This document shows, piece by piece, positions 8,340-17,155 of a stretch of DNA of 38,396 nt; position 1 is the first letter of the stretch; each line of letters starts with the position of its first letter. Made by a program: the position numbers and the translations under genes. Origin of the DNA: Desulfobacteraceae bacterium. GTDB taxonomy: Bacteria > Desulfobacterota > Desulfobacteria > Desulfobacterales > JALSRD01. The stretch spans positions 1-38,396 of the forward strand of contig JAMOVG010000233.1 in NCBI GenBank assembly GCA_027061725.1. Direction: 5' to 3'. The notes under the pieces were generated by a model. It did no database searches. It was not told the origin of the DNA and was given only the letters and a program-made list of their open reading frames with translations.

Positions 8340-9764
8340 TCAGAGTCGCTCCAGCAGGCGCGCGTGAATGTTGTCGAAGCCACCGTTGGACATGACCAGA
8401 ATCACATCCCCGGCCATTGCCTCTTTTGACAGGAAGGCGATGATACCGTCGGTGTCTGTAAAGTAATCGGCGGCTTTGCCCCTTTTCTTTAGGTCTTCGA
8501 CCAGTTGTTGGGAGGAGAAGCGCTGGCCCTCCGGAATTTTTTTGAGCAGGGGGGGGCGACGCACGCACACCAGGTCGGCGGCGTCGAAGGAATCGGGATA
8601 AACGTCCTGGAACACGGCGCGCATGCTGGTGTTGGTGCGCGGCTCGAAAACCGCGATCAGGCGTCCGCCGCCGGCGAAGGGTTTGACCGCCTTGATCGTT
8701 TCGCGCACAGCCGTGGGGTGGTGGGCGAAGTCGTCGATGACCGTCACACCGCGCCGCACACCGCGGACCTCCTGGCGCCGCCGCACGCCGCCGAAGGTCT
8801 CCAGCGCCCGCTGCACCGCCGCCAGCGGCACACCGATGTCGTGGGCCGCGGCGATGACGGAAAGGGCATTTCTCAGATTGTGCCGGCCCATCATGCGCGT
8901 TCGAAAAGCGGCGTAGGGACGGCCCCGGCGGGCCACCTCGAAGGTGGTCCACGGCGGCTCGACGGCGGCCCCGGAAAGCCGCCAGATGGCCCCCGGGTGG
9001 CCGCCGCAGGTCTGAATGCGGAAAGGGCGCCCGGCGATGAGGTCGGCCACATCGGGGTCTTCGTCATAGGCCAGCAACAGGCTCTCGGAGGGTATTTTGC
9101 GCAAAAAAGCGTCGAAAGCGCTGCGGATGTGGTTCAGGTCGCGGAAAATGTCGGCGTGATCGAATTCGATGCTGGTGAGCACAGCGATGGCAGGGCGGTA
9201 GTGCAGAAACTTGGGGCCCTTGTCGAAAAAGGCGGTGTCGTACTCGTCGCCCTCGAGCACCATGAACGGGCCGCCGCCCAGGCGATAGTTGCTGCCGAAG
9301 TCGCGCAGGATGCCCCCGATGAAAAACCCCGGGTCCAGCTCCGCGGTGTGCAGCATCCAGCTCATGAGCGCGGCGGTGGTGGTCTTGCCGTGGGTGCCCG
9401 TGATCACGATGGGCTTGCGGTCCGCCAGCAGGAAGTGATTGACGGCCTGGGGCATGGAGCAGAAACGCAGCCCGGCGGCGATCATGTGCTGCACCTCGGG
9501 GTTGTCCCGGCTGACAGCGTTGCCCACCACCACCAGGTCCGGGGGCGGCGCCAGGTTCTCCGGCCGGTAGCCGTCGTGGATCGGGATGCCCTTTTCGGCC
9601 AGGAATGTGCTCATGGGCGGGTAAACGTTGCGGTCGGAGCCGCTGACATCGAAGCCCAGGTCTTTCAGGGCGGCCGCCAGGGCCGCCATGCCCGTGCCGC
9701 AGACGGCAATCAGGTGGATGCGCTGCACGTCCGCGGCAATGCGGTTGTTTTCCATATTCGGCAC
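8340..9764 (-). CDS. mpl: UDP-N-acetylmuramate:L-Ala-gamma-D-Glu-meso-DAP ligase Mpl
   Basis: Murein recycling enzyme that joins the recovered tripeptide to UDP-MurNAc in the cytoplasm. The 474 residues show the Mur ligase order: an N-terminal UDP-binding fold (HLIAVCGTGMAALA), the ATP loop TGTHGKTTT near residue 120, the central-domain motif EGDEYDTAFFD, HADIF and NALSVIAAAH, and a C-terminal domain beginning IDDFAHHPTAV. FxxGG with LEGDEYD fits Mpl rather than MurC. The start is taken as GTG because GGGAG stands about nine bases upstream; the ATG three codons later is too far from it. Its presence indicates a meso-DAP peptidoglycan that is recycled. Confidence 0.92.
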   Translation of the reverse strand: MPNMENNRIAADVQRIHLIAVCGTGMAALAAALKDLGFDVSGSDRNVYPPMSTFLAEKGIPIHDGYRPENLAPPPDLVVVGNAVSRDNPEVQHMIAAGLRFCSMPQAVNHFLLADRKPIVITGTHGKTTTAALMSWMLHTAELDPGFFIGGILRDFGSNYRLGGGPFMVLEGDEYDTAFFDKGPKFLHYRPAIAVLTSIEFDHADIFRDLNHIRSAFDAFLRKIPSESLLLAYDEDPDVADLIAGRPFRIQTCGGHPGAIWRLSGAAVEPPWTTFEVARRGRPYAAFRTRMMGRHNLRNALSVIAAAHDIGVPLAAVQRALETFGGVRRRQEVRGVRRGVTVIDDFAHHPTAVRETIKAVKPFAGGGRLIAVFEPRTNTSMRAVFQDVYPDSFDAADLVCVRRPPLLKKIPEGQRFSSQQLVEDLKKRGKAADYFTDTDGIIAFLSKEAMAGDVILVMSNGGFDNIHARLLERL

Positions 9765-10017
9765 TTGCTATTTCTCCCGGGTTTTCATTAAAAAGGATCA
9801 GGTGAAAAAAAAGAACCGTGTATCGGCATAGTCCAACCGGCTGGTGAAACAATCGTGCGCTTTTTCAGCCGTTTTCCTGGTTGCTGAAGGCGGTTGCCGG
9901 ACTGCTTTTTTACCACCATCGGGGAGTTTTTACAAAACCTGATTTCCGGCACGGATGGGACAGGGCGGAAAAGTCGGCAAGCGCTGGCAGCGGAAAGGAC
10001 AGGGGGCAACGTGAACC

Positions 10018-10866
10018 ATGAGCGGGTTTGAACTGGACGGCGAGACCCGACGGATGCTGCAGGACTTTGCCGCCGGCCGGGGGCGTCTGACCGTGCTGAC
10101 CGGCGCCGGCATTTCGGCCGAAAGCGGCATTCCCACTTTCCGGGGGCCGGAAGGGTACTGGACCGTGGGGTCCCGTGAATACCACCCCCAGGAGATGGCC
10201 ACCTGGGCCATGTTCCGCCGCAAACCCCTGGAGGTCTGGCGCTGGTACCTGTACCGCCGGCACGTGTGCGGTGCGGCCCGGCCCAACGACGGGCACCGCG
10301 CCCTGGTGGACATGGAGCGGCTCTTCGAGGACCGTTTCATCCTTATCACCCAGAACGTCGACGGCCTGCACCTGCGCGCCGGCAGCAACCCCCAACGGAC
10401 CTTTCAGATCCACGGCAACGTGTTTTTTATGCGCTGCGCCGCGGAGTGCTCGCGCCGGGTTTACCCTATTCCCGACGGGCTGGAGGTCCGCTCGCGGGAC
10501 GATAAACTGCCGGAAGAAGCGGCAGACCTGCTGCGCTGCCCGGACTGCGGCGAACGCACGCGGCCCCACGTGCTGTGGTTCGACGAGACCTACGACGAGG
10601 ATTTCTACCGGTTTCACAGTTCGCTGGCCGTGGCCGGACACACCGACCTGCTCATCGTGGTGGGCACCTCCGGGGCCACCAACCTGCCCATCCAGGTGGC
10701 CTGGACGGTGAGCCGCCGCGGCGGCACCATCATCGACGTCAACATCGAGCCCAACCCCTTCTCGCAACTGGCGGAGAAAAGCCGCCGGGGAGCCTTCATC
10801 CGACAGTCCAGCGGACGGGCCCTGCCGGCAATCCTGACGGCTTTCCGGGAAGGAGGAGACGACTGA
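10018..10866 (+). CDS. cobB: NAD-dependent protein deacylase, class III-type sirtuin
   Basis: SIR2-family enzyme (282 residues) that removes acyl groups from lysine using NAD. Visible motifs: GAGIS at residues 29-33 with ESGIPTFRG, TQNVDGLH at 111-118, the catalytic His in QIHG (132), four zinc-binding Cys (140, 144, 174, 177), RPHVLWFDE and GTSG. Tyr77 and Arg80 form the YxxR signature that in SIRT5 and CobB binds succinyl or malonyl groups, so desuccinylase activity is likely. A helical insertion precedes the second Cys pair. The ATG follows AGGGGG at about 11 bases. The gene ends 54 bases before a HerA-like ATPase gene on the same strand. The intact zinc module and deacylase motifs argue against a defence-type SIR2 NADase. 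Confidence 0.9.
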   Translation: MSGFELDGETRRMLQDFAAGRGRLTVLTGAGISAESGIPTFRGPEGYWTVGSREYHPQEMATWAMFRRKPLEVWRWYLYRRHVCGAARPNDGHRALVDMERLFEDRFILITQNVDGLHLRAGSNPQRTFQIHGNVFFMRCAAECSRRVYPIPDGLEVRSRDDKLPEEAADLLRCPDCGERTRPHVLWFDETYDEDFYRFHSSLAVAGHTDLLIVVGTSGATNLPIQVAWTVSRRGGTIIDVNIEPNPFSQLAEKSRRGAFIRQSSGRALPAILTAFREGGDD

Positions 10867-10920
10867 AGCGCCCGCCGCAAAGCGGGAATTGTCACGGCAT
10901 CCGAACCACAGGAGAGGTAA

Positions 10921-13323
10921 ATGGAAAACTACGAGAAACTGGGCACTTTTTATCTGGGAAAACGATATGACACCGCCGTGGGCCAGCTGTGCGATGATCT
11001 GGTGCTTTACGACGCCAAGGATCTGACCACCCACGCCGTGATCGTGGGCATGACCGGCAGCGGCAAGACCGGCCTGGGCATCGGCCTGCTGGAAGAGGCC
11101 CTGATCGACAACATCCCGGTCATTGCCATCGACCCCAAGGGTGACCTGCCGTCGCTGCTGCTGGGGTTTCCTGAACTGAGGCCTGAGGACTTCCTCCCCT
11201 GGATCAACGAGCAGGAGGCCCTGGCCAAGGGCATGACTCCTGCGCAGTTCGCGGCCCACCAGGCGAGACTGTGGAAAAAGGGGCTCGCCAGCTGGGGGCA
11301 GGCCCCCGAGCGCATCGCCCGCCTGCAGCAGGCCGCCGATTTCTCCGTTTACACTCCCGGCAGCTCCGCCGGCCTGCCCATCAATGTGCTGCGATCGTTT
11401 GCCGCCCCGCCGCCGGCCCTGCTGGAAGACGGCGACCTGCTGCGCGAACGCATCCAGACCACCACCGTCAGCCTGCTGGCGCTGCTGGGCATCGAGGCCG
11501 ATCCCATCACCAGCCGCGAGCACATCCTGATTGCCAAGCTCTTCGAGGACGCCTGGCGCCAGGGCCGCTCGCTGGACCTGGCCGGGCTGATCCGCGGCAT
11601 CCAGAAGCCCGGATTCGAACGCATCGGCATCATGGACCTGGAGGATTTCTACCCGGCCGGGGACCGGCTGGCGCTGGCCATGCGACTGAACAACCTGCTG
11701 GCCTCACCGGGTTTCGAGGCCTGGCTGCAGGGGGAACCGCTGGATGCCGGCCGGCTGCTGTTCACCGAACAGGGAAAGCCGCGGGCCTCGATCTTCTCCA
11801 TCGGGCACCTGTCCGACGAGCAGCGCATGTTCTTTGTCTCGCTGCTGCTAAACGAGGTCCTGGCCTGGATGCGCACCCAGTCCGGCACCGCAAGTCTGCG
11901 GGCCATCCTGTACATGGACGAGATCTTCGGCTACTTCCCGCCGGTCAAGAACCCGCCTTCCAAGGCGCCCCTGCTGACGCTGCTAAAGCAGGCCCGCGCG
12001 TACGGGCTGGGGGTGGTGCTGTGCACCCAGAACCCCGTGGACCTGGACTACAAGGGACTGTCCAACACGGGCACCTGGTTCGTCGGGAGGTTGCAGACCG
12101 AGCGCGACGCCCAGCGGCTGCTCACCGGGCTGGAGGGCGCTTCGGCCGGGGGGCGCTTCGACCGCGGCGGCATGCAGCAGATGATCGCCGGCCTGGGCAG
12201 CCGTGTGTTCCTGATGCACAATGTCCACGAAAACGAACCGGTGGTTTTCCAGACCCGCTGGGCGCTCTCCTACCTGCGCGGCCCGCTGACCCGCGAGCAG
12301 ATCAAGACCCTCATGGCCGAACGCAAGCGCGGCATGACCGCGACGGCGCCCGAACCCTCCGCCCTGGCGGGCGCCGCCAGGGCGCAGCCGCCCCAGCCGC
12401 CGCGGGAGGTGGACTGCTATTTCCTGCGGGCCTCGGGCGCCGGCCAAGGGCTGACCTACTATCCCGGCGTGGTGGCGCGCCTGGGCGTGCACTACGCCAG
12501 CGCCCGTTACGGCGTCGACAGCCAGGAGGAATTCGCCCTGGTCGCCCATATCGAAGACGGTCCCGTGGCCCTGGACTGGGACTCCGCTGTCGAGATGACC
12601 CTGGATGCGGCCGATTTGGAGAAGGAACCGCTGTCCGGCGCCCGCTACGCCGACCTGCCGGCCGCGGGCCGAAAAAAGGGCTCTTACCGCAAGTGGCAGA
12701 AAGACCTGGTGCGCTGGGTGCGCCAGAACCGGCCCTTGACCCTGTATCGCAGCAAGCGCTTCAAGCTCACCAGTGATCCGGGCGAAACCGAGGGGCAGTT
12801 CCGGGCGCGGCTGGCCCAGGTCATGCGTGAAAAGAAGGACCTGGCAGCCGGCAAGCTGCGGCAGAAATACGGCCGCCGTTTCGAGACCCTCAAGAACCGC
12901 CTGATGCGTGCCGAACAGGCCATCGCCCGTGAGGAGCAGCAGGCACGGGCCAAGCAGGTGGACACCGTGATTTCCTTTGGTACCGCTATCCTGGGGGCTT
13001 TCCTGGGGCGCAAGGCGGTCAGTGCCCGGTCGGCCTCGCGCATGGGGTCGGCGCTGAAGTCCGCCAGCCGCGTGAAGAAAGAGAAGATGGACGTGGCCCG
13101 GGCGCGGGAGACGGCCGAGGCCGTGCGCCGGCAGATGGCCGATCTGGAGGCCCGGCTGCAGGAGGAGCTGAACCAGCTGGAATTCACCTTCGACCCGGCC
13201 GCCGAGGAACTGGACCGTATCCCGGTGCGGGCCAAAAGCACCGACATCGCCGTGGAGATCTTCGCTTTCGCCTGGCTGCCCTATCGCAGCGTTGAGGGGC
13301 GGCTGACGCCGGACTGGGCGTAA
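10921..13323 (+). CDS. HerA/FtsK-like ATPase with C-terminal coiled coil (function unknown)
   Basis: Large ATPase (800 residues) of the HerA-FtsK superfamily. Walker A is GMTGSGKTG near residue 43, immediately followed by a DPKGDLPSL segment; Walker B is AILYMDEIFGYF near 328; a sensor-like CTQNPVDLDYKGLSNTGTW and an arginine-finger candidate follow near 365-385. The second half is a linker, a charged helical region, a glycine-rich hydrophobic stretch near residue 680 (ISFGTAILGAFLG) and a coiled coil, ending in a small beta domain (VEIFAFAWLPY). Family members translocate DNA or remodel nucleoprotein, but no substrate can be named for this subgroup. The ATG has GGAGAGG upstream. It is probably co-transcribed with the sirtuin. 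Confidence 0.85.
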   Translation: MENYEKLGTFYLGKRYDTAVGQLCDDLVLYDAKDLTTHAVIVGMTGSGKTGLGIGLLEEALIDNIPVIAIDPKGDLPSLLLGFPELRPEDFLPWINEQEALAKGMTPAQFAAHQARLWKKGLASWGQAPERIARLQQAADFSVYTPGSSAGLPINVLRSFAAPPPALLEDGDLLRERIQTTTVSLLALLGIEADPITSREHILIAKLFEDAWRQGRSLDLAGLIRGIQKPGFERIGIMDLEDFYPAGDRLALAMRLNNLLASPGFEAWLQGEPLDAGRLLFTEQGKPRASIFSIGHLSDEQRMFFVSLLLNEVLAWMRTQSGTASLRAILYMDEIFGYFPPVKNPPSKAPLLTLLKQARAYGLGVVLCTQNPVDLDYKGLSNTGTWFVGRLQTERDAQRLLTGLEGASAGGRFDRGGMQQMIAGLGSRVFLMHNVHENEPVVFQTRWALSYLRGPLTREQIKTLMAERKRGMTATAPEPSALAGAARAQPPQPPREVDCYFLRASGAGQGLTYYPGVVARLGVHYASARYGVDSQEEFALVAHIEDGPVALDWDSAVEMTLDAADLEKEPLSGARYADLPAAGRKKGSYRKWQKDLVRWVRQNRPLTLYRSKRFKLTSDPGETEGQFRARLAQVMREKKDLAAGKLRQKYGRRFETLKNRLMRAEQAIAREEQQARAKQVDTVISFGTAILGAFLGRKAVSARSASRMGSALKSASRVKKEKMDVARARETAEAVRRQMADLEARLQEELNQLEFTFDPAAEELDRIPVRAKSTDIAVEIFAFAWLPYRSVEGRLTPDWA

Positions 13324-13355
13324 AGCCCCCGGTCTTCCGGCGCCGGCCGTAGGGG

Positions 13356-14651
13356 TCAGGCTTCCCGGGCGATTTCGGACAGGACTTTCTCCGCGGCGGT
13401 CACGGTGCGGTCGATGGCCTCGTCGTCGTGGGCCGCCGACACAAAGAGGGCCTCGAACTGGGACGGGGCCAGGTAGATGCCCTCTTCGCGCATTTTTTTA
13501 TAGTAAGTGCTGAAGCGCTCCAGGTCACTGGTTTTGGCGTCTTCGAAGCTGCGCACCGGGCCGGCGGTGAAGAAGAGGCCCATCATGGAACCCTCCCGGT
13601 CGATGCTTACCGGAATACCGGCGTTGTCGGCGGCCCGCTGAAGCCCGGCGGCCAGGCGGGCGCTTTTTTCCTCCAGGGCCTCGTAGAAGCCCGGCCTGGC
13701 GATTTCCTGGAGTGTGGCGATGCCGGCGGCCATAGCCAGCGGGTTTCCCGAGAGGGTGCCGGCCTGGTAAACACCGCCCTGGGGGGCGATCTGCTCCATG
13801 AAACGGCGCTTTCCGCCGTAAGCCCCCACCGGCAGGCCGCCGCCGATGACCTTTCCCAGGCAGGTCAGGTCCGGGTCGATGCCGTAGCGGCTCTGGGCAC
13901 CGCCGTGGGCCACCCGGAACCCGGTCATGACCTCGTCGAAGATCAGCAGGCTGCCGTGGCGTGCGGTGAGCGACCGCAGGGCCTCCAGGAAGCCCTCCAC
14001 CGGTCGCACCAGGCCCATGTTGCCGGCCACGGGCTCCACGATAATGCAGGCGATTTTGTCGCCCCGCTCGGCCATGACCTTTTCCACGCAGGCGATGTCG
14101 TTGTAAGGCAGCGAGAGGGTGTCGGCCACGAAGGAGGCCGGCACACCGGGGCTTCCGGGGATGTTGAGGGTGGCCACCCCCGAGCCGGCCTCCACCAGCA
14201 GGGTGTCGGCGTGGCCGTGGTAGCAGCCGTCGAATTTGACGATGGTGTCGCGGCCGGTGACGCCGCGTGCCAGGCGGATGGCGCTCATGGTGGCCTCGGT
14301 GCCGGAGTTGACCATACGCACCATTTCCACCGATGGCACGGCCTCGATCACCAGTCGCGCCAGTTCGATCTCGAGGTCCGTGGGCGCGCCGAAGCTGGTC
14401 CCGCGCTTCAGGACCCGGCCGATGGCCTCGGTGACGGCCGGGTGGCGGTGGCCCAGGATCATGGGCCCCCAGGACCCGATGTAGTCGATGTAGTCGTTTC
14501 CGTCGGCGTCGGTCAGGGTGCAGCCCTGGGCGCTGTGGATGAACAGCGGGTCACTGTCCACCGAACGGCAGGCTCTCACGGGACTGTTGACCCCCCCCGG
14601 AATAATGTCCAGGGCGGCGGTGTACAGTTCTGAAGATCTGTCGTGTTTCAT
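13356..14651 (-). CDS. hemL: Glutamate-1-semialdehyde 2,1-aminomutase HemL
   Basis: PLP enzyme converting glutamate-1-semialdehyde to 5-aminolevulinate for tetrapyrroles. The 431 residues contain [21 protein letters not shown] at the N-terminus, [16 protein letters not shown], the cofactor region [20 protein letters not shown], and the Schiff-base Lys in [17 protein letters not shown], followed by [16 protein letters not shown]. The start at 14651 was chosen over an upstream in-frame ATG because AAGGAAA is placed 8 bases before it and HemL proteins begin just ahead of this segment. It is transcribed away from plsY, with only 28 bases between the two start codons. Confidence 0.95.
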   Translation of the reverse strand: MKHDRSSELYTAALDIIPGGVNSPVRACRSVDSDPLFIHSAQGCTLTDADGNDYIDYIGSWGPMILGHRHPAVTEAIGRVLKRGTSFGAPTDLEIELARLVIEAVPSVEMVRMVNSGTEATMSAIRLARGVTGRDTIVKFDGCYHGHADTLLVEAGSGVATLNIPGSPGVPASFVADTLSLPYNDIACVEKVMAERGDKIACIIVEPVAGNMGLVRPVEGFLEALRSLTARHGSLLIFDEVMTGFRVAHGGAQSRYGIDPDLTCLGKVIGGGLPVGAYGGKRRFMEQIAPQGGVYQAGTLSGNPLAMAAGIATLQEIARPGFYEALEEKSARLAAGLQRAADNAGIPVSIDREGSMMGLFFTAGPVRSFEDAKTSDLERFSTYYKKMREEGIYLAPSQFEALFVSAAHDDEAIDRTVTAAEKVLSEIAREA

Positions 14652-14679
14652 GGCGAAGGTTTCCTTTTTTGGAGAGACG

Positions 14680-15252
14680 ATGACACGTTTTGCGTTGATG
14701 ATCATTCTGGCCTATGTGGCCGGTTCCGTGAATTTTTCGATCCTGCTCTTCCGTTTTCTGGGCCTGCAGGACCCCCGCAGCCGCTTCAGCGGCAACCCCG
14801 GCGCCTCCAACGTCTACCGTCAGGCCGGGCCCGTGTGGGCGGCCGTGGTGCTGCTGCTGGACATGGGCCGCGCCGCGGCCGTTTCCCTGGCGGCCCTGCA
14901 CCTTCTGCCGCTTTCCCGGGTGCCCTGGATCGGGATGGCGCTCATCGTGGGAAACGCCTATCCCTGTTTCCACGGGCTGCGGGGCGGAAAAGGCGTGGCC
15001 AACTACCTGGGATTCGGGGCGGTGCTCTCCCCGTGGGCGGCACTGGCGGGCGTCGCGGCCTGGGGCGCCGTTTTCGCCCGGTGGCGCAAGGCCTTCCTGT
15101 CTTCCTTCGCGCTGGTGCTGGTCCTGGCCGTCGGCATGCTGATCGCCTGCGGTGCCGGACCGGTTCCTTTGGCCGGCACCCTGCTGACGGCCGGGTTCAT
15201 CTTCTGGCGCCACCGGCGCAATGTACGCGAATTGATGGCCGAGCGCCGCTGA
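14680..15252 (+). CDS. plsY: Acyl phosphate:glycerol-3-phosphate acyltransferase PlsY-like
   Basis: Membrane acyltransferase making lysophosphatidate from acyl-phosphate and glycerol-3-phosphate. The 190 residues contain multiple hydrophobic segments, the first active-site motif in [11 protein letters not shown] near residues 37-47 and the second in [14 protein letters not shown] near 87-100; these match PlsY, though the pattern is less conserved than usual and a second, housekeeping copy could exist. The ATG at 14680 was chosen because GGAGAG is directly upstream; the frame extends upstream into the hemL gene without a ribosome site. Its stop and that of the next, convergent gene are one base apart. 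Confidence 0.85.
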   Translation: MTRFALMIILAYVAGSVNFSILLFRFLGLQDPRSRFSGNPGASNVYRQAGPVWAAVVLLLDMGRAAAVSLAALHLLPLSRVPWIGMALIVGNAYPCFHGLRGGKGVANYLGFGAVLSPWAALAGVAAWGAVFARWRKAFLSSFALVLVLAVGMLIACGAGPVPLAGTLLTAGFIFWRHRRNVRELMAERR

Positions 15253-15253
15253 T

Positions 15254-15703
15254 TCAGTTGCGGGAGGGTTCCCGCGAGGGCCGCGAGGCCAGCAGCTGGT
15301 AGCAGCGCAGCAGGCGGTTTCCCAGGGCGCCTGCCAGGCGTTTGAAAAAGATAAGGCCGTTTTCGGGGTCCTCGTTGAGAATCCGGGAAATGGTTTCGCT
15401 GTTCATGCGCAGCAGGGTGGTCTCGCCGTTGCAGATGGCGGTGGCCGAGTACTCACCGCGCTCGATAAGGCTGGACCAGCCGAACGTCTCGCCCACCTGG
15501 CGGATGGTGTAGACCGACTCGCCCACATCGCCGGTGATCAGCTTCACCTGGCCCTGGATGAGGATGTAGAAATCGGTGGGCGGGGCGCCTTCGTAGAAAA
15601 GCACTTCGCCGTCTTTGTGGGATTCCCGCTGCGCTACTGCCATGATTTTGGAAACGAAATTCTGGTTGAGGCCCCAGAACAGGTCTGCCTGTTTGATCGC
15701 CAC
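15254..15703 (-). CDS. Cyclic-nucleotide-binding domain protein without DNA-binding domain
   Basis: A 149-residue protein consisting of a single Crp-type cyclic nucleotide-binding beta-barrel: GEVLFYEGAPPTDFYILIQGQVKLI, the phosphate-binding region QVGETFGWSSLIERGEYSATAIC, then a helical C-terminus. It stops after the C-helix, with no helix-turn-helix, so it is unlikely to bind DNA itself. The canonical cAMP-binding Arg-Ser pair of Crp is replaced by GEYSATA, so the ligand is uncertain. The start is GTG with AGGAGG nine bases upstream. It converges tightly with plsY. Confidence 0.85.
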   Translation of the reverse strand: MAIKQADLFWGLNQNFVSKIMAVAQRESHKDGEVLFYEGAPPTDFYILIQGQVKLITGDVGESVYTIRQVGETFGWSSLIERGEYSATAICNGETTLLRMNSETISRILNEDPENGLIFFKRLAGALGNRLLRCYQLLASRPSREPSRN

Positions 15704-15752
15704 CTCGCGGTTCCTCCTGTGCTGAAATTTTTATGTGGGAAAACCAATCGCC

Positions 15753-15778
15753 GCTGTGCGGAGCCGCACTGCTTTTTT
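15753..15778 (+). terminator. Intrinsic terminator, plus orientation
   Basis: GCTGTGCG pairs with CGCACTGC around the loop GAGC (one T-T mismatch), followed by six T. It could stop plus-strand transcripts running out of plsY and antisense to the cNMP-binding gene. On the minus strand it would only form a hairpin before that gene. Confidence 0.5.
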
Positions 15779-15872
15779 AATCTACCCCACAACCCCCCCC
15801 GGGCGCAAACACAAATTTGTATGACCTTGCCACGGCCCCCGGACCGCGTACGCCGAAAGCCTTCGGAATTCC

Positions 15873-16529
15873 TCAACGGGCCTCGCCCCGGCCCCAGTAC
15901 AGGCAGGCGTTGATCTCGTACCAGGACAGGCCTGCGATCGCCGGTCCGTGGGTGCACGGACTGAGAATGCCGCAGATCACCAGGATGTCAATGACGTCGT
16001 GAAGATCCAGGGTCAACCCGCAGTGTCTCGCGACGGCTTTCATCAGCCCGGCTTCGGCGCGGTAGGCGCTGGCGTGCTTCCGGAGGCCGGCCACCAGGGT
16101 GGCCAGCGGTCCGGCCTGTTCGGCGGCGGGCAGCGTGGCGGTTTCCCGTGAGATGATCCGCCGCACGGCACCCTCGGGATCCAGGCGGCCCCTTTCCCGG
16201 GCGGATGTCAGCAGGGACCGCACCACACCGGGCATGAAGTAGCGCTCACCGGGCGCCAGCGACAGCACGCGGTCCTCCCACGCGGCGCTGCGGCTGGACC
16301 TGACCGGAATCAGCGCCCGTTCCTCGAAGGCCGCCAGCAGCGTGTCGTCGCGGGTCTCGGGGGGCAGGGCGAGGCTCTCGTAAGCGATGGTGTCCGCCGG
16401 CAGGGCGGCGTCCAGCAGCCGCGCCATAAGCCCGGCCTCTTTGCCGGCAAAGTGCGTCTGCAGGGCGGTTTCCAGGCGTTTACGGGCGGTGGGATCCGGG
16501 GGCGGCGATTGGGCGTCGGTTTGCGTCAT
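15873..16529 (-). CDS. Unknown protein, second member of a paralogous pair
   Basis: A 218-residue, probably soluble, helical protein I do not recognise. Its middle matches the protein encoded just upstream (16526-17155): both share a block with LL.A.EE..LIP..S.R.A.W.DR...LAPG..Y.MP...R.L.T.A.E.GR.DP, about residues 55-120 here. The C-terminal part differs and includes SPCTHGPAIAGLSWYEINACLYW. The ATG overlaps the stop of the upstream gene as ATGA, so translation is coupled. No signal peptide or membrane helix is seen. The two products may form a heteromer after an old duplication; the function is unknown. Confidence 0.8.
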   Translation of the reverse strand: MTQTDAQSPPPDPTARKRLETALQTHFAGKEAGLMARLLDAALPADTIAYESLALPPETRDDTLLAAFEERALIPVRSSRSAAWEDRVLSLAPGERYFMPGVVRSLLTSARERGRLDPEGAVRRIISRETATLPAAEQAGPLATLVAGLRKHASAYRAEAGLMKAVARHCGLTLDLHDVIDILVICGILSPCTHGPAIAGLSWYEINACLYWGRGEAR

Positions 16530-17155
16530 GTCGGCGGGATTGGGGGGCGCCCGTGGAGCGGGCGTATGCTGGGGTTGAATTCGTAAATGGGAGTGCGCGC
16601 TTTTCCCGCGGGCCCCATGGGCGCCAGCTTGGGGCTGATGATGCCACCGCCCTTCAGGATGGCGATCAGGGCGCCGGTGCTGTCGCGGATGCCGTTGCGG
16701 ACGCAGGCCGCGGCGATCTGGGTGCCGCGCAGGGTGCCGTTGACGGCCTCGCGGGCCAGGTCCCGCACGAGGTCGGGCATCTTTTCCCAGTCCGGCGCGC
16801 CCATGTCGCGGTAAAGGGCGGCAATGGCCAGCGGCGGGTCCCACCTGCCGGTCTCCAGGGCCGCTGTCACCAGGTAGCGGGCGATGTTGGGCATTTCGTA
16901 GGTCTGTCCCGGGGCCAGGATCATCATGCGGTCGTCCCACTCGGCGCAGCGCAGCGACAAGCGGGGAATCAGCAGTTTTTCTTCCCAGGCGAACAGGAGC
17001 AGGTCCTGGGTGTGGTCGCCGGCGCGGCGGGCGATGGCCGCGTAGTCGATCTCATCGTTTTTCCGGGCGGTCATGAGCACCTCGGCCAGAGCATCCACGA
17101 AATCCTCGCGGCAGATGGCGCCCAGGGCCCGACGCAGGTTGTTGCCTTCCGTCAT
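16526..17155 (-). CDS. Unknown protein, first member of a paralogous pair
   Basis: A 209-residue protein I do not recognise. It is homologous to the next gene downstream over DLLLFAWEEKLLIPRLSLR and CAEWDDRMMILAPGQTYEMPN, near residues 52-95. Its C-terminal half has ACVRNGIRDSTGALIAILKGGGIISPKL, which resembles a winged-helix or regulatory fold but cannot be assigned. A helical N-terminus (REDFVDALAEVLMTARKNDEID) precedes the shared block. A weak GGAAG stands six bases before the ATG. The stop overlaps the next start by four bases. Confidence 0.8.
   Translation of the reverse strand: MTEGNNLRRALGAICREDFVDALAEVLMTARKNDEIDYAAIARRAGDHTQDLLLFAWEEKLLIPRLSLRCAEWDDRMMILAPGQTYEMPNIARYLVTAALETGRWDPPLAIAALYRDMGAPDWEKMPDLVRDLAREAVNGTLRGTQIAAACVRNGIRDSTGALIAILKGGGIISPKLAPMGPAGKARTPIYEFNPSIRPLHGRPPIPPT

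Noticed and set aside
8505-9791. Long open frame antisense to mpl, and similar long antisense frames elsewhere
   Set aside because: High GC gives long open frames on the opposite strand. These lack protein motifs and ribosome sites, and the sense genes are certain.
10018-13323. Calling the sirtuin-HerA pair an anti-phage system
   Set aside because: The sirtuin keeps deacylase residues and zinc Cys, unlike defence-type SIR2 proteins, and no defence neighbours are present. Kept as a question only.
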